64,000 nucleotides of DNA from an uncultured Paracoccaceae bacterium (lineage in GTDB: Bacteria; Pseudomonadota; Alphaproteobacteria; Rhodobacterales; Rhodobacteraceae). The position numbers and the translations under genes are program-made. The stretch covers positions 1-64,000 of the forward strand of contig CANNFU010000008.1 in NCBI GenBank assembly GCA_947503965.1. Reading direction: 5' to 3'. Position 1 is the stretch's first letter; each line of letters starts with the position of its first letter. The notes beneath the pieces were generated by a model. The model saw nothing but the letters and a program-made list of their open reading frames with translations. It did not search any database and was not told the DNA's origin. Shown in pieces: positions 1 to 9,558 of the stretch.

Positions 1-548
1 CCACTCTCTCCGGCGCGTTGCCTGTTTTCTCCGCCTCTTTTTTTAACAAAAACACCAAAAACCCCCCCCCCAAAAACCCCGCGACAGGTCCAGGAATGTC
101 CGGCGTTGCTTGCGAGACAGCCAAATCCCATCTTCCTGCATCCATTTGCGCACCGTCTCACGTGAGACTTTGAACCCATGATGTTCGGCCAGCATCTCAG
201 CGGCCAGAGTCGGCCCGAAGTCAGCATAGCTTTCCTTGATGATGCTAAGTGCACAGTCGCGCTTGGCATGATGGATGCGGTTGTTTGGCGGCTTGCCACG
301 CGCCTTGTGTCGGATCGCCGACGCGCCATCCTGACGATACCGCTTCAACAGCCGGAAAACCTTTCTGCGCGTCAGCGCCAACATGTTCGCAGCGTTGTCG
401 ACGCTCAGCCGACCATCATCGACCTGTGCCAACACCTCGACGCGGTTCACCTCGCGCTCGCTCATCACCACCCATCCCATGTCCGCTTACCCTCAATGAT
501 TTTTGAGGGCAGAGTGACATTCCTGAATTGCTCATGGGTGACATTTTA
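1..548 (-). mobile_element. Broken insertion sequence remnant at window edge
   Basis: This stretch holds the 5' part of a transposase gene on the minus strand and its upstream flank. The octamer GTGACATT occurs twice as a direct repeat at 514-521 and 538-545, just upstream of the gene, which is compatible with an element end or transposase-binding sites. The other end is missing. Bases about 1-80 are low complexity, with a T run, an A-rich stretch and a long C run, and do not continue the transposase reading, so a contig end or assembly artefact is likely. Family assignment is by protein similarity only. Confidence 0.55.
43..465 (-). pseudogene. Truncated transposase, ISNCY-like, N-terminal part
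   Basis: The reading begins at MSEREVNRVEVL and shows a helix-turn-helix (DNAANMLALTRRKVFRLLKR, about residues 21-40), then a second DNA-binding segment containing YADFGPTLAAEML and HGFKVSRETVRKWM, and then WLSRKQRRTF. This is the N-terminal layout of ISNCY-type transposases; in the intact family the next segment leads into an RNase H-like DDE catalytic domain. Here the protein degenerates after RRTF into a Gly/Trp-rich tail encoded by the poly-C region, so the catalytic domain is absent. I chose the internal ATG at 465 rather than the one at 480 because homology begins there. It is either a real truncation or, more likely, an artefact of the sequence edge. Confidence 0.6.
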
Positions 549-622
549 GCCTTGCGCCTACACAATCAAAAGACGCGTAGTCATTCTTATGTAAAAAAAC
601 TGATATCATTCCGAAGGCATCA

Positions 623-1129
623 TCAAACCTGCGCCACGCCGACCATGTAGTTTTCGCCATAGGCTTTCGCGCATTTTGGGCAGGTGGTGTAGAAGAAATA
701 GACGGCTTGGGCTTCTTTACCCATCGCCTTGGCGGCGATCTTTATGTCGTGTTCGAAATTCTTGGCCTTGCGGTATGGCCCTTCGAACACGCGGGTGATG
801 AAATCGCCTGACAGCGTTGTCATCTCTTCTTCGGGTACGTCCTTGTCCACGGCGAAGAAATGCTCGCCCTCCCACGCCGAGGTATCACGGCTGAGCACGA
901 TTTCCGTCGCAGGATCGGCGGCGTTCGCATCATCGATGTGCCCCTGCACTCGCGTAAAAACCTGCCCCATGTTCCAAGGGATATGCATGGCACTGCGGGT
1001 TGTGGCGCGCAGGAATTTCTTGTCTTCGAAATGCAGATGCCGGTTGTCCCATCCAGCGGGGTTGAACCGTGGGCAGCAGCCTGTGGTATTGTCGCTCAGG
1101 TCCATTTTTGGAAATGTGTTGGTATCCAT
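623..1129 (-). CDS. Conserved protein of unknown function with C-terminal CxxC
   Basis: A 168-residue soluble protein with no signal peptide. The start at 1129 is supported by AGGAGAGG a few bases upstream; the upstream in-frame ATG at 1144 overlaps that ribosome site. The C-terminus carries TTCPKCAKAYGENY, a CxxC pair that could bind metal or be redox active, and the N-terminus carries a CC pair (TGCCPRF). I do not recognise a characterised function; similar proteins in Rhodobacterales carry only generic names as far as I recall. It is transcribed divergently from the acetate-CoA ligase operon, with a FixK/FNR-type dyad at 1187-1200 lying 58 bases upstream of its start, so oxygen-responsive expression is the best contextual clue. 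Confidence 0.75.
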   Translation of the reverse strand: MDTNTFPKMDLSDNTTGCCPRFNPAGWDNRHLHFEDKKFLRATTRSAMHIPWNMGQVFTRVQGHIDDANAADPATEIVLSRDTSAWEGEHFFAVDKDVPEEEMTTLSGDFITRVFEGPYRKAKNFEHDIKIAAKAMGKEAQAVYFFYTTCPKCAKAYGENYMVGVAQV

Positions 1130-1186
1130 CTGACCTCTCCTCATGTGTCCGTTTGCCCCAGTCTAGCGGCGCGCCAAATTTCGCGA

Positions 1187-1200
1187 TTGATATCGCTCAA
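1187..1200. promoter_or_regulatory. FixK/FNR-type box
   Basis: TTGATATCGCTCAA matches TTGAT-N4-ATCAA with one mismatch. It sits midway between divergent starts at 1129 and 1260 (58 and 59 bases away), so it can serve both. Confidence 0.7.
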
Positions 1201-1259
1201 TCCCGGTCCTGAAGGCTGTGCGAAGCTGCCCCGCACGAGGCCATGATAAGGGGGAGAGG

Positions 1260-2996
1260 ATGACCGATCAGCGCATCACCAAAGATACGGCAGATGCCAA
1301 TATGGCCGATTATGCCGCCACCCGCGCCGCGTTTTCATGGGCTGACGCACAAGCCCGGCTGGCCGGGTTGCCGGGTAGCCATCTGAACATCGCGCATGAG
1401 GCGATTGACCGCCATGTGGCTGCGGGCCATGGCACCCAGATTGCCCTGCGCTGGATAGCGAAGTCGGGCGCGTGTACCGATTACACTTATGCGGATCTGG
1501 CCCATCAGACGAACCGCTTTGCCAATGTCCTGCGTGCACGCGGCTTGCAGCCCGGCGACAAGGTTTACGGGCTGTTAGGCCGCGTGCCAGAGCTTTATAT
1601 CGCGGCCCTTGGCACACTGAAGGCGGGCTGCGTGTTCTGCCCGCTGTTTTCCGCCTTTGGCCCCGAACCCATTCAGGCCCGGATGCAGATCGGCGGGGCG
1701 AATGCGCTGATCACGTCGACCCGTCTTTACAAACGCAAGGTCGCAGGCATCCGCGATACGGTAGAGACGCTGAAAGAGGTGTTCACCATCGACGGTGCCG
1801 CGTCGGGCACGACGGAACTTGCGCCGCTGATGGACGCAGCTTCTGACACGTTCACGACAGCCCAGACAGACCCCGAGGACCCTGCCCTGCTGCATTTCAC
1901 ATCCGGCACGACGGGCAAGCCCAAGGGCGTGGTCCATGTGCATCAGGCGGTTGTCGCCCATGACACGACCGGCAGGCTCGCCCTTGATCTGCGCCCCGGT
2001 GATATTTACTGGTGTACGGCTGATCCGGGCTGGGTGACGGGCACGTCTTATGGGATCATCGCGCCGCTGACGAACCGGGCCACGATGATTGTGGATGAGG
2101 CGGAATTCGATGTGAGCCGCTGGTATGACATCCTCAGCGGTGAGAGCGTCAACGTCTGGTACACTGCCCCCACTGCCATTCGCATGCTGATGAAAGCGGG
2201 TGCCGACGCGATCGGCGTGCGTGCTTTTCCTGATCTGCGTTTCATGGCCAGCGTGGGCGAGCCGCTGAACCCCGAGGCGGTGATCTGGGGTGCCGAGACC
2301 TTTGGCATGCCCTTTCACGACAACTGGTGGCAAACCGAAACCGGCGGGATCATGATCGCCAATTACGCGGCGATGGACGTGAAGCCAGGGTCGATGGGCA
2401 AACCGCTGCCGGGGATTGAGGCAGGGATTGTTGAGGTCAATGGCGATGACGTTGTCGAACTGACCGAACCAATGGCGATGGGCGAGCTGGCGTTGCGCCC
2501 CGGCTGGCCGTCGATGATGCGTGGCTATCTGCACGAACAGGCGCGTTATGAAAAATGCTTCAAAGGCGGCTGGTATCTGAGCGGCGATTTGGCGATGCGT
2601 GATGCGGATGGGTATTTCTGGTTTGTGGGCCGTGCTGACGACCTGATCAAAAGCGCGGGTCATCTGATTGGGCCGTTCGAGGTCGAAAGCGCCTTGATGG
2701 AACATGACGCGGTGGCCGAAGTTGGTGTGATCGGCCTGCCGGACGATACGGCGGGCCAGATCGTAAAGGCCTATGTTGCGCTCAAACCCGGCCATGAGCC
2801 GACCGAGGATCTGCGCCTTGATCTGATGGGCCACGCCCGCAAGCGGCTTGGCCCTGCTGTCGCACCCAAGGAAATCGCCTTTCGCCAGAACCTGCCGAAA
2901 ACCCGCAGCAGCAAGATCATGCGCCGCCTTTTGAAGGCCCGCGAAATGGGCTTGCCCGAAGGGGATATCTCGACCCTGGAAAGTGATGAAACATGA
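1260..2996 (+). CDS. acsA: Acetate--CoA ligase (AMP-forming)
   Basis: A 578-residue member of the ANL adenylating family; it should activate acetate with ATP and CoA to acetyl-CoA. Visible motifs are the P-loop-like [11 protein letters not shown], the adenylate/acetate-site [10 protein letters not shown] whose Trp is typical of acetate-specific enzymes, the hinge region [10 protein letters not shown] with [12 protein letters not shown], and the C-terminal catalytic lysine region [11 protein letters not shown]. The start at 1260 follows GGGGGAGAGG; the longer in-frame ATG at 1218 has no such site. The stop overlaps the E1 start by four bases (ATGA), so acetate activation is translationally coupled to a 2-oxoacid dehydrogenase. 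This linkage and the nearby FixK/FNR box suggest acetyl-group handling at low oxygen. Another short acyl substrate cannot be excluded. Confidence 0.88.
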   Translation: MTDQRITKDTADANMADYAATRAAFSWADAQARLAGLPGSHLNIAHEAIDRHVAAGHGTQIALRWIAKSGACTDYTYADLAHQTNRFANVLRARGLQPGDKVYGLLGRVPELYIAALGTLKAGCVFCPLFSAFGPEPIQARMQIGGANALITSTRLYKRKVAGIRDTVETLKEVFTIDGAASGTTELAPLMDAASDTFTTAQTDPEDPALLHFTSGTTGKPKGVVHVHQAVVAHDTTGRLALDLRPGDIYWCTADPGWVTGTSYGIIAPLTNRATMIVDEAEFDVSRWYDILSGESVNVWYTAPTAIRMLMKAGADAIGVRAFPDLRFMASVGEPLNPEAVIWGAETFGMPFHDNWWQTETGGIMIANYAAMDVKPGSMGKPLPGIEAGIVEVNGDDVVELTEPMAMGELALRPGWPSMMRGYLHEQARYEKCFKGGWYLSGDLAMRDADGYFWFVGRADDLIKSAGHLIGPFEVESALMEHDAVAEVGVIGLPDDTAGQIVKAYVALKPGHEPTEDLRLDLMGHARKRLGPAVAPKEIAFRQNLPKTRSSKIMRRLLKAREMGLPEGDISTLESDET

Positions 2997-4996
2997 CCGT
3001 GACCCGCACCAAACCCCGCCTTGATACCGCCCATGTCCGCGATCTGCTGCGCACCATGATGCGTATCCGCATGTTCGAAGAAAAATGTGCAGAGGCCTAT
3101 ACCCAACAGAAAATCCGCGGCTTTCTGCACCTTTATGATGGGGAAGAGGCGATTGCGGCGGGTGTTATTCCGCTATTGGAAGATCAGGATCGCCTTGTTG
3201 CGACCTATCGCGAACATGGGCATGCGCTGGCGCGCGGGGTGCCGATGGGCACTGTGCTGGCCGAAATGTACGGCAAGGCCAATGGCTGTGCGGGCGGGCG
3301 CGGCGGCTCGATGCATCTGTTTGATGCAGCACGGAACTTCTATGGTGGCAATGCCATTGTCGGCGGTGGGTTGCCCTTGGCCGTAGGTCTGGCGCTGGCG
3401 GATCGGATGCAAAAGACAAACGCCGCAACCGCCTGTTTCTTTGGCGAAGGGGCCGTGGCCGAGGGCGAGTTTCACGAGAGCTTGAATCTGGCCCGTCTTT
3501 GGGGCCTGCCCGTGTTGTTTGTGTGCGAAAACAACGGCTATGCCATGGGCACCCGGCTGGATCTGACCGAGGCCGAGATCGACATTGCGGCCAAGGCGCG
3601 CAGCTATGCGATCACCGCTGAGGTGGTGGACGGCATGGATGTCGTGGCGGTTGAGGCGGCGGCGCGGCGTGCCTTGCAGACGATTGCCGAGACGGGCCAG
3701 CCCTATTTCCTGGAATGCCGCACCTATCGCTTTCGCGCCCATTCGATGTTTGATGCCCAGCTTTATCGCCCCAAGGAAGAAGTCGCCGAATGGCGCGAAA
3801 AAGGGCCGATCGTGCGGTTCCGCGACTGGGCGATACAAAGCGGCCTTTTGCACGAGAATGACGTTAATGACATCAAGGCAGAGGTCGCGACCGAGATTGC
3901 CGAAGCCGTCGCCTTTGCCGAGGCTGGCACAGATGAACCGCTGGACACCCTGACCCATTTCGTCATGGCACCTGACCGCCCGGCCCCGCCTGAAGTGCCC
4001 GCCCCCGGCAACATGGTTGAGACGACCTATCGCGAAGCGGTCAAGGCGGCGATTACGGATGCAATGACACGCGATGATCGGGTGTTCCTGATGGGCGAGG
4101 ATGTGGGTCATTACGGCGGCTGCTACGCGGTCAGCAAGGGGTTGCTGGATCAGTTCGGGCCGGATCGTATTCGTGATACGCCACTGTCAGAGTCTGGTTT
4201 CACTGGTGCAGGCATTGGCGCTGCGATTGCCGGAATGCGCCCGATTGTTGAGGTGATGACCGTCAACTTTTCCCTGTTGGCGCTTGATCAGATCATGAAT
4301 ACTGCCGCCACGCTGCGCCATATGTCCAATAACCAGTTTGGCGTGCCTGTTGTCATCCGCATGGCCACGGGTGCGGGCAAGCAATTGGCCGCCCAACATT
4401 CGCATTCGCTGGAAGGGTGGTACGCGCACATTCCGGGGTTGCGCGTGCTCGCCCCCGCCACGCTGGAAGACGCGCGCGGGATGCTCTGGACAGCCCTGCA
4501 AGACCCTGACCCGGTGCTGATCTTTGAAAACGTGATGCTGTATAACCGCGCGGGCGAGTTGGCGGAAAATGCCGGGCCGGTGGACATTGATCGCGCCGTC
4601 GTGCGCCGTGCAGGTCGCGATATCACGCTGATCACCTATGGCGGGTCGCTTTACAAAACGCTGGACGCGGCAGAGGCCTTGGCGAAGGACGGTATTGACG
4701 CCGAGGTGATCGATCTGCGCAGCCTGCGCCCGCTGGATATGAAGACGATCCATGCTTCTGTCGCACGCACCCACCGTGCGTTGGTGGTGGACGAAGGCTG
4801 GCGCACCGGCAGCCTTGCCGCCGAGATCGGGATGCAGCTGGCCGAGGATGCTTTCTATGAATTGGACGCCCCGCTGGCGCGTGTGTGCAGCGCTGAGGTG
4901 CCGATCCCCTACGCCGCCCATCTGGAACAGGCTGCGATCCCACAGGTTGATGCCATCGTCGCCGCCGTCAAACGGGTGATGGAGCAAAAGCCATGA
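2993..4996 (+). CDS. Fused alpha/beta E1 component of a 2-oxoacid (pyruvate-type) dehydrogenase
   Basis: A 667-residue protein in which the E1 alpha half (about residues 1-330) and the E1 beta half (about 345-667) are joined in one chain. It should decarboxylate a 2-oxoacid with thiamine diphosphate and reductively acylate the E2 lipoyl group. The alpha half shows the ThDP/Mg motif [17 protein letters not shown] followed by [11 protein letters not shown]; the beta half shows [11 protein letters not shown] and [17 protein letters not shown]. Usual pyruvate and acetoin dehydrogenases use separate alpha and beta genes, so the fusion is notable. It overlaps both neighbours by four bases. Pyruvate is the likeliest substrate but acetoin or another 2-oxoacid is possible. 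No E3 gene lies nearby, so E3 must be borrowed from elsewhere. Confidence 0.88.
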   Translation: MTVTRTKPRLDTAHVRDLLRTMMRIRMFEEKCAEAYTQQKIRGFLHLYDGEEAIAAGVIPLLEDQDRLVATYREHGHALARGVPMGTVLAEMYGKANGCAGGRGGSMHLFDAARNFYGGNAIVGGGLPLAVGLALADRMQKTNAATACFFGEGAVAEGEFHESLNLARLWGLPVLFVCENNGYAMGTRLDLTEAEIDIAAKARSYAITAEVVDGMDVVAVEAAARRALQTIAETGQPYFLECRTYRFRAHSMFDAQLYRPKEEVAEWREKGPIVRFRDWAIQSGLLHENDVNDIKAEVATEIAEAVAFAEAGTDEPLDTLTHFVMAPDRPAPPEVPAPGNMVETTYREAVKAAITDAMTRDDRVFLMGEDVGHYGGCYAVSKGLLDQFGPDRIRDTPLSESGFTGAGIGAAIAGMRPIVEVMTVNFSLLALDQIMNTAATLRHMSNNQFGVPVVIRMATGAGKQLAAQHSHSLEGWYAHIPGLRVLAPATLEDARGMLWTALQDPDPVLIFENVMLYNRAGELAENAGPVDIDRAVVRRAGRDITLITYGGSLYKTLDAAEALAKDGIDAEVIDLRSLRPLDMKTIHASVARTHRALVVDEGWRTGSLAAEIGMQLAEDAFYELDAPLARVCSAEVPIPYAAHLEQAAIPQVDAIVAAVKRVMEQKP

Positions 4997-6183
4997 CCGA
5001 ATTCCTGATGCCTTCGCTGGGCGCGGATATGGAGGATGGGACCTTAGTGGAACAACTGGTGTCCCCCGGTGATCCGGTACATCGCGGCGATATCATTGCC
5101 GCCGTCGAAACCCAGAAAGGCGCGATCGAGATCGAGGTGTTCGAGGACGGTTTTCTGGATAAATGGCTGGTCCCCTTGGGCACCAAGGTGGCCGTCGGCA
5201 CACCCATTGCGCTGATCCGGGGCAGCGACGCGCCGGACGCGCCGCAACCCAGCGACCCCACCCCGCCTGCCGCACCGCCAGAGTTACCCGATACGCCCGA
5301 CCCGGTGGTGCCCCCTGCCCCGCCGGGAGAGCCGGTGCCCACCCCAGCGCCACCCCCGGCCCCACCACCCGAAATGACCACAGGCGCCCGCCAACGCATC
5401 AGCCCTGCGGCGCGTCGGCGGGCGGCACAAACCGGGTTTGATCTGGCGACCGTGGGGACAGCAGGGATCATTTCGCTTGATGATATCCCCGATGCCAAGG
5501 CAGACACCGCGCCCGAACCGCTTTCGGCCATGCGTCAGGCGATTTCAGCCGCGATGACGCGGTCAAAACGCGAGATCCCGCATTACTACCTGTCCGACAG
5601 CATCGATCTGACCCACGCAGAGGATTTCATCGCCGCCCATAATGCCGATCTTCCGCCAGAGGACCGGCTGGCCCTTGGTGTGCTTTACGTGCGCGCGGTG
5701 GCGCTGGCCGCAAGGAAATTCCCGGATTTCAACGGGTTTTTTGAAGAGGATCATTTTTCCCCCAGCGCAGCCGTCCATCTGGGCATGGCGATCAACCTGC
5801 GCAGTGGTGGGCTTGTCGCCCCGGCCCTGCATGATGCCACCGAGGGTGATTTGCCTGCGCTGATGGCGCGCCTGAAAGACCTGGTGGCCCGTGTGCGGCA
5901 AGGGCGGTTTCGGGCGCGCGAATTGTCTGATCCGACCATCACCCTGACCAGTCTGGGCGACCGGGGTGTCGCGGGCATCACTGGCGTGATCTTTCCGCCG
6001 CAGGTCGCGATTATCGGGATCGGCACGCCAAACCTGCAGCCAGCCGTTATTGCCGGTGGCGTGCAGCCCCGGCGCATGGCCCAGATCACCCTTGCCGCTG
6101 ACCACCGGGTCAGCGACGGACACAACGGCGCAAAGTTCCTGCGCGCCATCATCAAACACCTGCAAAACCCGGAGCAGCTATGA
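4993..6183 (+). CDS. Dihydrolipoamide acyltransferase (E2)
   Basis: A 396-residue E2. An N-terminal lipoyl domain (about residues 1-80) carries the lipoylation site [13 protein letters not shown] long Pro/Ala linker follows (about 80-125), then a peripheral-subunit-binding domain ([16 protein letters not shown]) and the catalytic acyltransferase domain ending in [14 protein letters not shown], which keeps the His and Asp of the DHRxxDG active site. It transfers the acyl group from lipoamide to CoA. Start and stop overlap the neighbouring genes by four bases each. The unusual point is the ACP encoded immediately after it, which raises the question whether CoA is the only acyl acceptor. Confidence 0.9.
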   Translation: MTEFLMPSLGADMEDGTLVEQLVSPGDPVHRGDIIAAVETQKGAIEIEVFEDGFLDKWLVPLGTKVAVGTPIALIRGSDAPDAPQPSDPTPPAAPPELPDTPDPVVPPAPPGEPVPTPAPPPAPPPEMTTGARQRISPAARRRAAQTGFDLATVGTAGIISLDDIPDAKADTAPEPLSAMRQAISAAMTRSKREIPHYYLSDSIDLTHAEDFIAAHNADLPPEDRLALGVLYVRAVALAARKFPDFNGFFEEDHFSPSAAVHLGMAINLRSGGLVAPALHDATEGDLPALMARLKDLVARVRQGRFRARELSDPTITLTSLGDRGVAGITGVIFPPQVAIIGIGTPNLQPAVIAGGVQPRRMAQITLAADHRVSDGHNGAKFLRAIIKHLQNPEQL

Positions 6184-6425
6184 CAGACGATCCCATCTAT
6201 GCCTTGTTGGCAGAGCATCTGAGGCGCGTTGCCCCCGAAATTCCCATCGACGATATCGACCGCAGTGCCGACCTGCGCGATGAATTCGACATCGATTCCA
6301 TGGATTTCATGACCCTGATCACCGGGCTGGGCAAGGCGCTGTCCTTGCCGATGCCAGAGGCGGATTACGATCAGATGCGCAGTTTTGATGATCTGCTGGG
6401 ATATCTGCGCAGCCACACGGCCTGA
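6180..6425 (+). CDS. Acyl carrier protein-like phosphopantetheine protein
   Basis: An 81-residue acidic protein with the phosphopantetheine attachment motif FDIDSMDFMTL; the serine in DSM is the predicted modification site. Length and acidity fit a free-standing acyl carrier protein. It overlaps the E2 gene by four bases (ATGA) and closes the acsA-E1-E2 operon, far from any fatty acid synthesis genes visible here. It may accept acetyl groups from E2 or the ligase, or supply octanoyl for E2 lipoylation; neither is shown by sequence. The fold and modification site are clear, the role is not. Confidence 0.85.
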   Translation: MTDDPIYALLAEHLRRVAPEIPIDDIDRSADLRDEFDIDSMDFMTLITGLGKALSLPMPEADYDQMRSFDDLLGYLRSHTA

Positions 6426-6450
6426 CCCAAACCCGACAGGATGAAACGCC

Positions 6451-6549
6451 ATGAACAACAGCATCCAGCCGATCAGTGATGGGCTCTGCGACACCGCGCA
6501 AGGGCCCAAGATGTCCACCAAATGCCCTGCCGCCGTGGCCCTCCCATGA
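6451..6549 (+). CDS. Possible 32-residue leader peptide ahead of ABC ATPase
   Basis: A short reading starting [14 protein letters not shown] and ending AAVALP fills the gap between the ACP and the ABC ATPase. Its TGA overlaps the ATPase ATG (CCATGACC), the coupling geometry seen elsewhere in this window. A weak AGGA lies about ten bases upstream. It resembles no family I know, and a reading of this length can occur by chance, so I give it only as a candidate. Confidence 0.25.
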   Translation: MNNSIQPISDGLCDTAQGPKMSTKCPAAVALP

Positions 6550-7592
6550 CCCAGATGCCCCAGCCAGATGAAAATCGCAGCCACACCGCTCTGCGTCTGA
6601 CCGATATCCAGAAATCCTATGGCGACAATCATGTGCTGGTTGATGTGAACCTGCAGATCGCGGATGGAGAATTCATCGTGATCGTAGGCCCCTCGGGCTG
6701 TGGCAAGACCACGCTCTTGCGTGTGATTGCCGGGCTGGAAATGCCGGATGCGGGCGAGATCGTCCTGTTTGATGAGGTCGTCAACGAGATGTCACCGGCG
6801 CAGCGGGGTGTCGCGATGGTGTTTCAGAGCTATGCGCTCTACCCGCATCTGAGTGTGTTCAAGAACCTTGAGTTTGCGCTGGAACTGGCGGGCCTGTCGC
6901 GAGATGAGATTCAGCAGCGGATCACGGATGTGGCCGGTATTCTGTCGTTGACTGACTATCTGGACCGCAAACCGTCCGAACTGTCGGGCGGGCAGCGTCA
7001 GCGCGTCGCTTTGGGCCGTGCCCTAGTCCGCAAGCCGCGCATGTTTCTGTTCGATGAGCCGCTGTCGAACCTTGATGCAGGGCTGCGCATGAACACCCGG
7101 ATCGAAATTGCCGATCTGCACCGCACCCTGAAAACGCCCATCATCTATGTGACCCACGACCAGACCGAAGCGATGACATTGGCGGACCGCATCGTTGTCA
7201 TGCGTGCGGGCCGGATTGAGCAGGTGGGCGCACCACTCGACCTATACAACGCGCCCGCCAACCGCTTTGTTGCCGGGTTTATCGGATCGCCCGCAATGAA
7301 TTTCATTGACCGTGATCTGTTTCCCGGATCGGGGGCCGCCGCGATCGGTGTGCGACCGGAACATTTGCATGTTGCCGACAAGGGGCGCTTGCAGGGCAGT
7401 GTTCTGCACCATGAACGGCTGGGCACGGACACCCACGTGATCGTTGATATCGGGGATACCGAAAACCTGACCGTGCGGCTGGTCGGGCAGTGGGAATTCG
7501 CACGTGGTGCGCCGATCACGCTCGATTTCGATGATGCCAAGGCGGTGTTGTTTGACAGCAGCGGTGATCGGATCACAGCCGCGTCAGCGTGA
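6546..7592 (+). CDS. Sugar-type ABC transporter ATP-binding protein (UgpC/MsmK-like)
   Basis: A 348-residue cytoplasmic ATPase. It shows Walker [11 protein letters not shown]-loop region [16 protein letters not shown], signature LSGGQRQR, Walker [10 protein letters not shown] and switch histidine THDQTEAM, followed by a C-terminal TOBE/OB-type domain (about residues 245-348), the layout of carbohydrate or polyol importer ATPases. No permease or binding protein lies nearby, so it is an orphan that may energise transporters encoded elsewhere, as MsmK does in other bacteria. The start at 6546 is chosen because homology begins soon after [12 protein letters not shown]. No FixK/FNR box was seen directly upstream; it may be read from the acsA operon. 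Confidence 0.85.
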   Translation: MTQMPQPDENRSHTALRLTDIQKSYGDNHVLVDVNLQIADGEFIVIVGPSGCGKTTLLRVIAGLEMPDAGEIVLFDEVVNEMSPAQRGVAMVFQSYALYPHLSVFKNLEFALELAGLSRDEIQQRITDVAGILSLTDYLDRKPSELSGGQRQRVALGRALVRKPRMFLFDEPLSNLDAGLRMNTRIEIADLHRTLKTPIIYVTHDQTEAMTLADRIVVMRAGRIEQVGAPLDLYNAPANRFVAGFIGSPAMNFIDRDLFPGSGAAAIGVRPEHLHVADKGRLQGSVLHHERLGTDTHVIVDIGDTENLTVRLVGQWEFARGAPITLDFDDAKAVLFDSSGDRITAASA

Positions 7593-7647
7593 AAGCGAAT
7601 GTCGGGCACCCCCGCGATGATCCATCAAATGAGGTCCCTTGCTGCCC

Positions 7648-8589
7648 CTATTCATCGACGACAAAGCGGTCGTTGCGGACATAAAACCTGCCATTCACCG
7701 TGAACCATTGCGGCTCACCGCTGATCGGAGCGTCAGGCGGCATGCCCTGCTGGACGTGGATATGCAGATGTGGTTCGCCGGTGTTGCCGCTGTTTCCCAC
7801 CCGGCCGATCCGGGCACCGGTTGCCACCGCATCCCCCAATGCGACACGGACGCTGCCCGGGGCCAGATGTGCCAGCAGAACGTGATAGTCCTGACAGGCC
7901 AGAATAACGCTGTTCCCGGTCATGTTGTCGCGGTCCATTTGCGGGACAGGCATGTCGGCGACACCCGCCGTCACCCACGCGACCGTGCCATCGCAGGGGG
8001 CCAGCACGGGCGTGCCATAGATGAAATAGGCCATCGGGTCGGTGGGAGAGACGCCATACGTCCGCCGCCCAAGCCAGTCGATCCCGATGATATCAAGCCC
8101 ATATCCCTGACCACGATAGGCTTGGGCGCGCTGCACGTTCAGCAATTGCATATGGGCATTGATCACCGGGGCAGAGCCGCCGCTGGTCACAAGATAGCGG
8201 CCTGGCCCCAGCGGCATTGCCAGGTCAATCGCTGCGCCGGGCACGTTGCGCCCTTCATAGACCGGTAGCAGGGCCAGCCCTGCACCAACTCCAAACGCCA
8301 GCGCCGTGACAGGTTCGGCCACACGCCACAAAACGCGGCGGCCAGCGCGTGGGCGTGGCCAGCGATAGGCGGTACCCAGAAGCAGCACGACCATCAGCGC
8401 GTAGGGTGTCCACCACGGCGGAAACAGCCACAGTCCGGTAAGGGCGGCAAAGTAAAGCGCCAGCAATAAAGCAGCGGCCCGCAGCAGAAGCGCCACGCGC
8501 GATGTACTGGGGATGAACGTATGGGCAAGGACCAGCAAGAGCGGCAGCCCCACTTGTATCAGCGCCAGATTGCGGATCAGATCATTCAT
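7648..8589 (-). CDS. M23-like peptidase domain protein with membrane N-terminus
   Basis: A 313-residue protein. The first roughly 120 residues hold several hydrophobic segments; the C-terminal part is a LytM/M23-like domain with GRVGNSGNTGEPHLHIHV, keeping the HxH zinc motif. The first zinc ligand normally found as HxxxD is not evident: the equivalent stretch reads GQGYGLDIIGID, with the Asp but no His four residues before it. It may therefore be catalytically impaired or bind metal differently. M23 enzymes usually cut peptidoglycan cross-bridges outside the cytoplasmic membrane. It is divergent from a CPBP protein with a FixK/FNR box between them, 34 bases from this start. Confidence 0.75.
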   Translation of the reverse strand: MNDLIRNLALIQVGLPLLLVLAHTFIPSTSRVALLLRAAALLLALYFAALTGLWLFPPWWTPYALMVVLLLGTAYRWPRPRAGRRVLWRVAEPVTALAFGVGAGLALLPVYEGRNVPGAAIDLAMPLGPGRYLVTSGGSAPVINAHMQLLNVQRAQAYRGQGYGLDIIGIDWLGRRTYGVSPTDPMAYFIYGTPVLAPCDGTVAWVTAGVADMPVPQMDRDNMTGNSVILACQDYHVLLAHLAPGSVRVALGDAVATGARIGRVGNSGNTGEPHLHIHVQQGMPPDAPISGEPQWFTVNGRFYVRNDRFVVDE

Positions 8590-8623
8590 GCTCCCGAACT
8601 AGCTTGGCCCACCAGGGGGCGCC

Positions 8624-8637
8624 TTGATTTTCCTCAA
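8624..8637. promoter_or_regulatory. FixK/FNR-type box
   Basis: TTGATTTTCCTCAA, one mismatch to TTGAT-N4-ATCAA, lies between divergent starts at 8589 and 8692. The identical 14-mer recurs at 47457-47470. Confidence 0.7.
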
Positions 8638-8691
8638 TCTGACTTTGATCAGAAGTGGCAAATGACGCGCAGTTCACTTGAGAGGGCGGCA

Positions 8692-9558
8692 ATGGCGCAG
8701 ACCATGTCTCAATCCCGGATGGCGGCATGGGCCACGGATCACCCTTTTGGTCTGTTCGTAGCGCTGGCTTACGCGACTTCATGGGCGCTTTGGGTGCCGT
8801 CAGGTTTGTTTCTGCCCCCGACCATGGCGACGCTGGCCCATTATGCCGGCGCATTTGGCCCAATGATCGCAGCGATGATCGTTGTTGCCCTGCAGGGCGG
8901 ATCGGTACGGCGTTGGTTTGCGGGACTTTTCAGATGGCGGCTGCATCCAGCCTGGTATGTCTTTGCCTTGGGGTTCCCGACAGTGCTGATCGCCGTGATG
9001 TCGGTGTTCTATGTCAGTCTGGGATATACGCTGGAATGGGATGCCCTGCCCCAACGACTGGCGGCCTATCTGCCGACATTGCTGATCATGGCCGTGATCG
9101 AGGGCGGCAACGAAGAACCCGGCTGGCGCGGATTTGGCCTGCCTGCGTTACTGAAACGGCATTCGCCCTTCGCGGCGACGCTGATCCTTGGGGTGATCTG
9201 GGCGTTCTGGCACTGGCCGATCCTGCTGGGTAATCCCGATGTCATGTCCGGTGCGCTGTCGGCGGGGGCCATCGCGACGCTGATCGGTGTGACCATGATC
9301 AGCATCACCGTGCATGCCTTTTGGTACACATGGCTGTGGCACCGGACCGGCAGCGTGCTGCTGTGTATCTTGCTGCATGCGAGTTATAACACTGCCAACG
9401 GTCTGCTGGTATTGGTCAGCGCTGATCTGGGATCTGGTCCGGCCTATCAAACCCTTCTGACATTGATGACCGCCGTGTTGATCGGATCGGTTGTGGTCCT
9501 CGTGATCGCGACACGCGGGCGGCTGGGTGCAGGTGAGATGGGCGGCTACCGCACGTAG
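8692..9558 (+). CDS. CPBP family intramembrane metalloprotease homologue
   Basis: A 288-residue integral membrane protein with about seven or eight hydrophobic segments. The family's first motif is present as EEPGWRGFGLPALL, followed by WAFWHWPILLG and a late HASYNTANG histidine, the residues that form the metal site in CAAX-processing and related proteases. The start at 8692 follows GAGAGGGCGG; upstream in-frame ATGs would place the FixK/FNR box inside or next to the gene. Its 3' end overlaps the convergent exchanger gene by 13 bases. The substrate is unknown. A second CPBP gene at 19486-20316 is also preceded by a FixK/FNR box. Confidence 0.83.
   Translation: MAQTMSQSRMAAWATDHPFGLFVALAYATSWALWVPSGLFLPPTMATLAHYAGAFGPMIAAMIVVALQGGSVRRWFAGLFRWRLHPAWYVFALGFPTVLIAVMSVFYVSLGYTLEWDALPQRLAAYLPTLLIMAVIEGGNEEPGWRGFGLPALLKRHSPFAATLILGVIWAFWHWPILLGNPDVMSGALSAGAIATLIGVTMISITVHAFWYTWLWHRTGSVLLCILLHASYNTANGLLVLVSADLGSGPAYQTLLTLMTAVLIGSVVVLVIATRGRLGAGEMGGYRT

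Noticed and set aside
1575..2834. Long minus-strand reading opposite acetate-CoA ligase (419 codons)
   Set aside because: It mirrors a gene with clear ANL motifs and has no recognisable domain; a shadow caused by GC-rich codon use.
7639..8268. Plus-strand reading opposite the M23-like gene
   Set aside because: Rich in His/Arg/Pro with no domain, while the other strand carries the HLHIHV motif and membrane helices.
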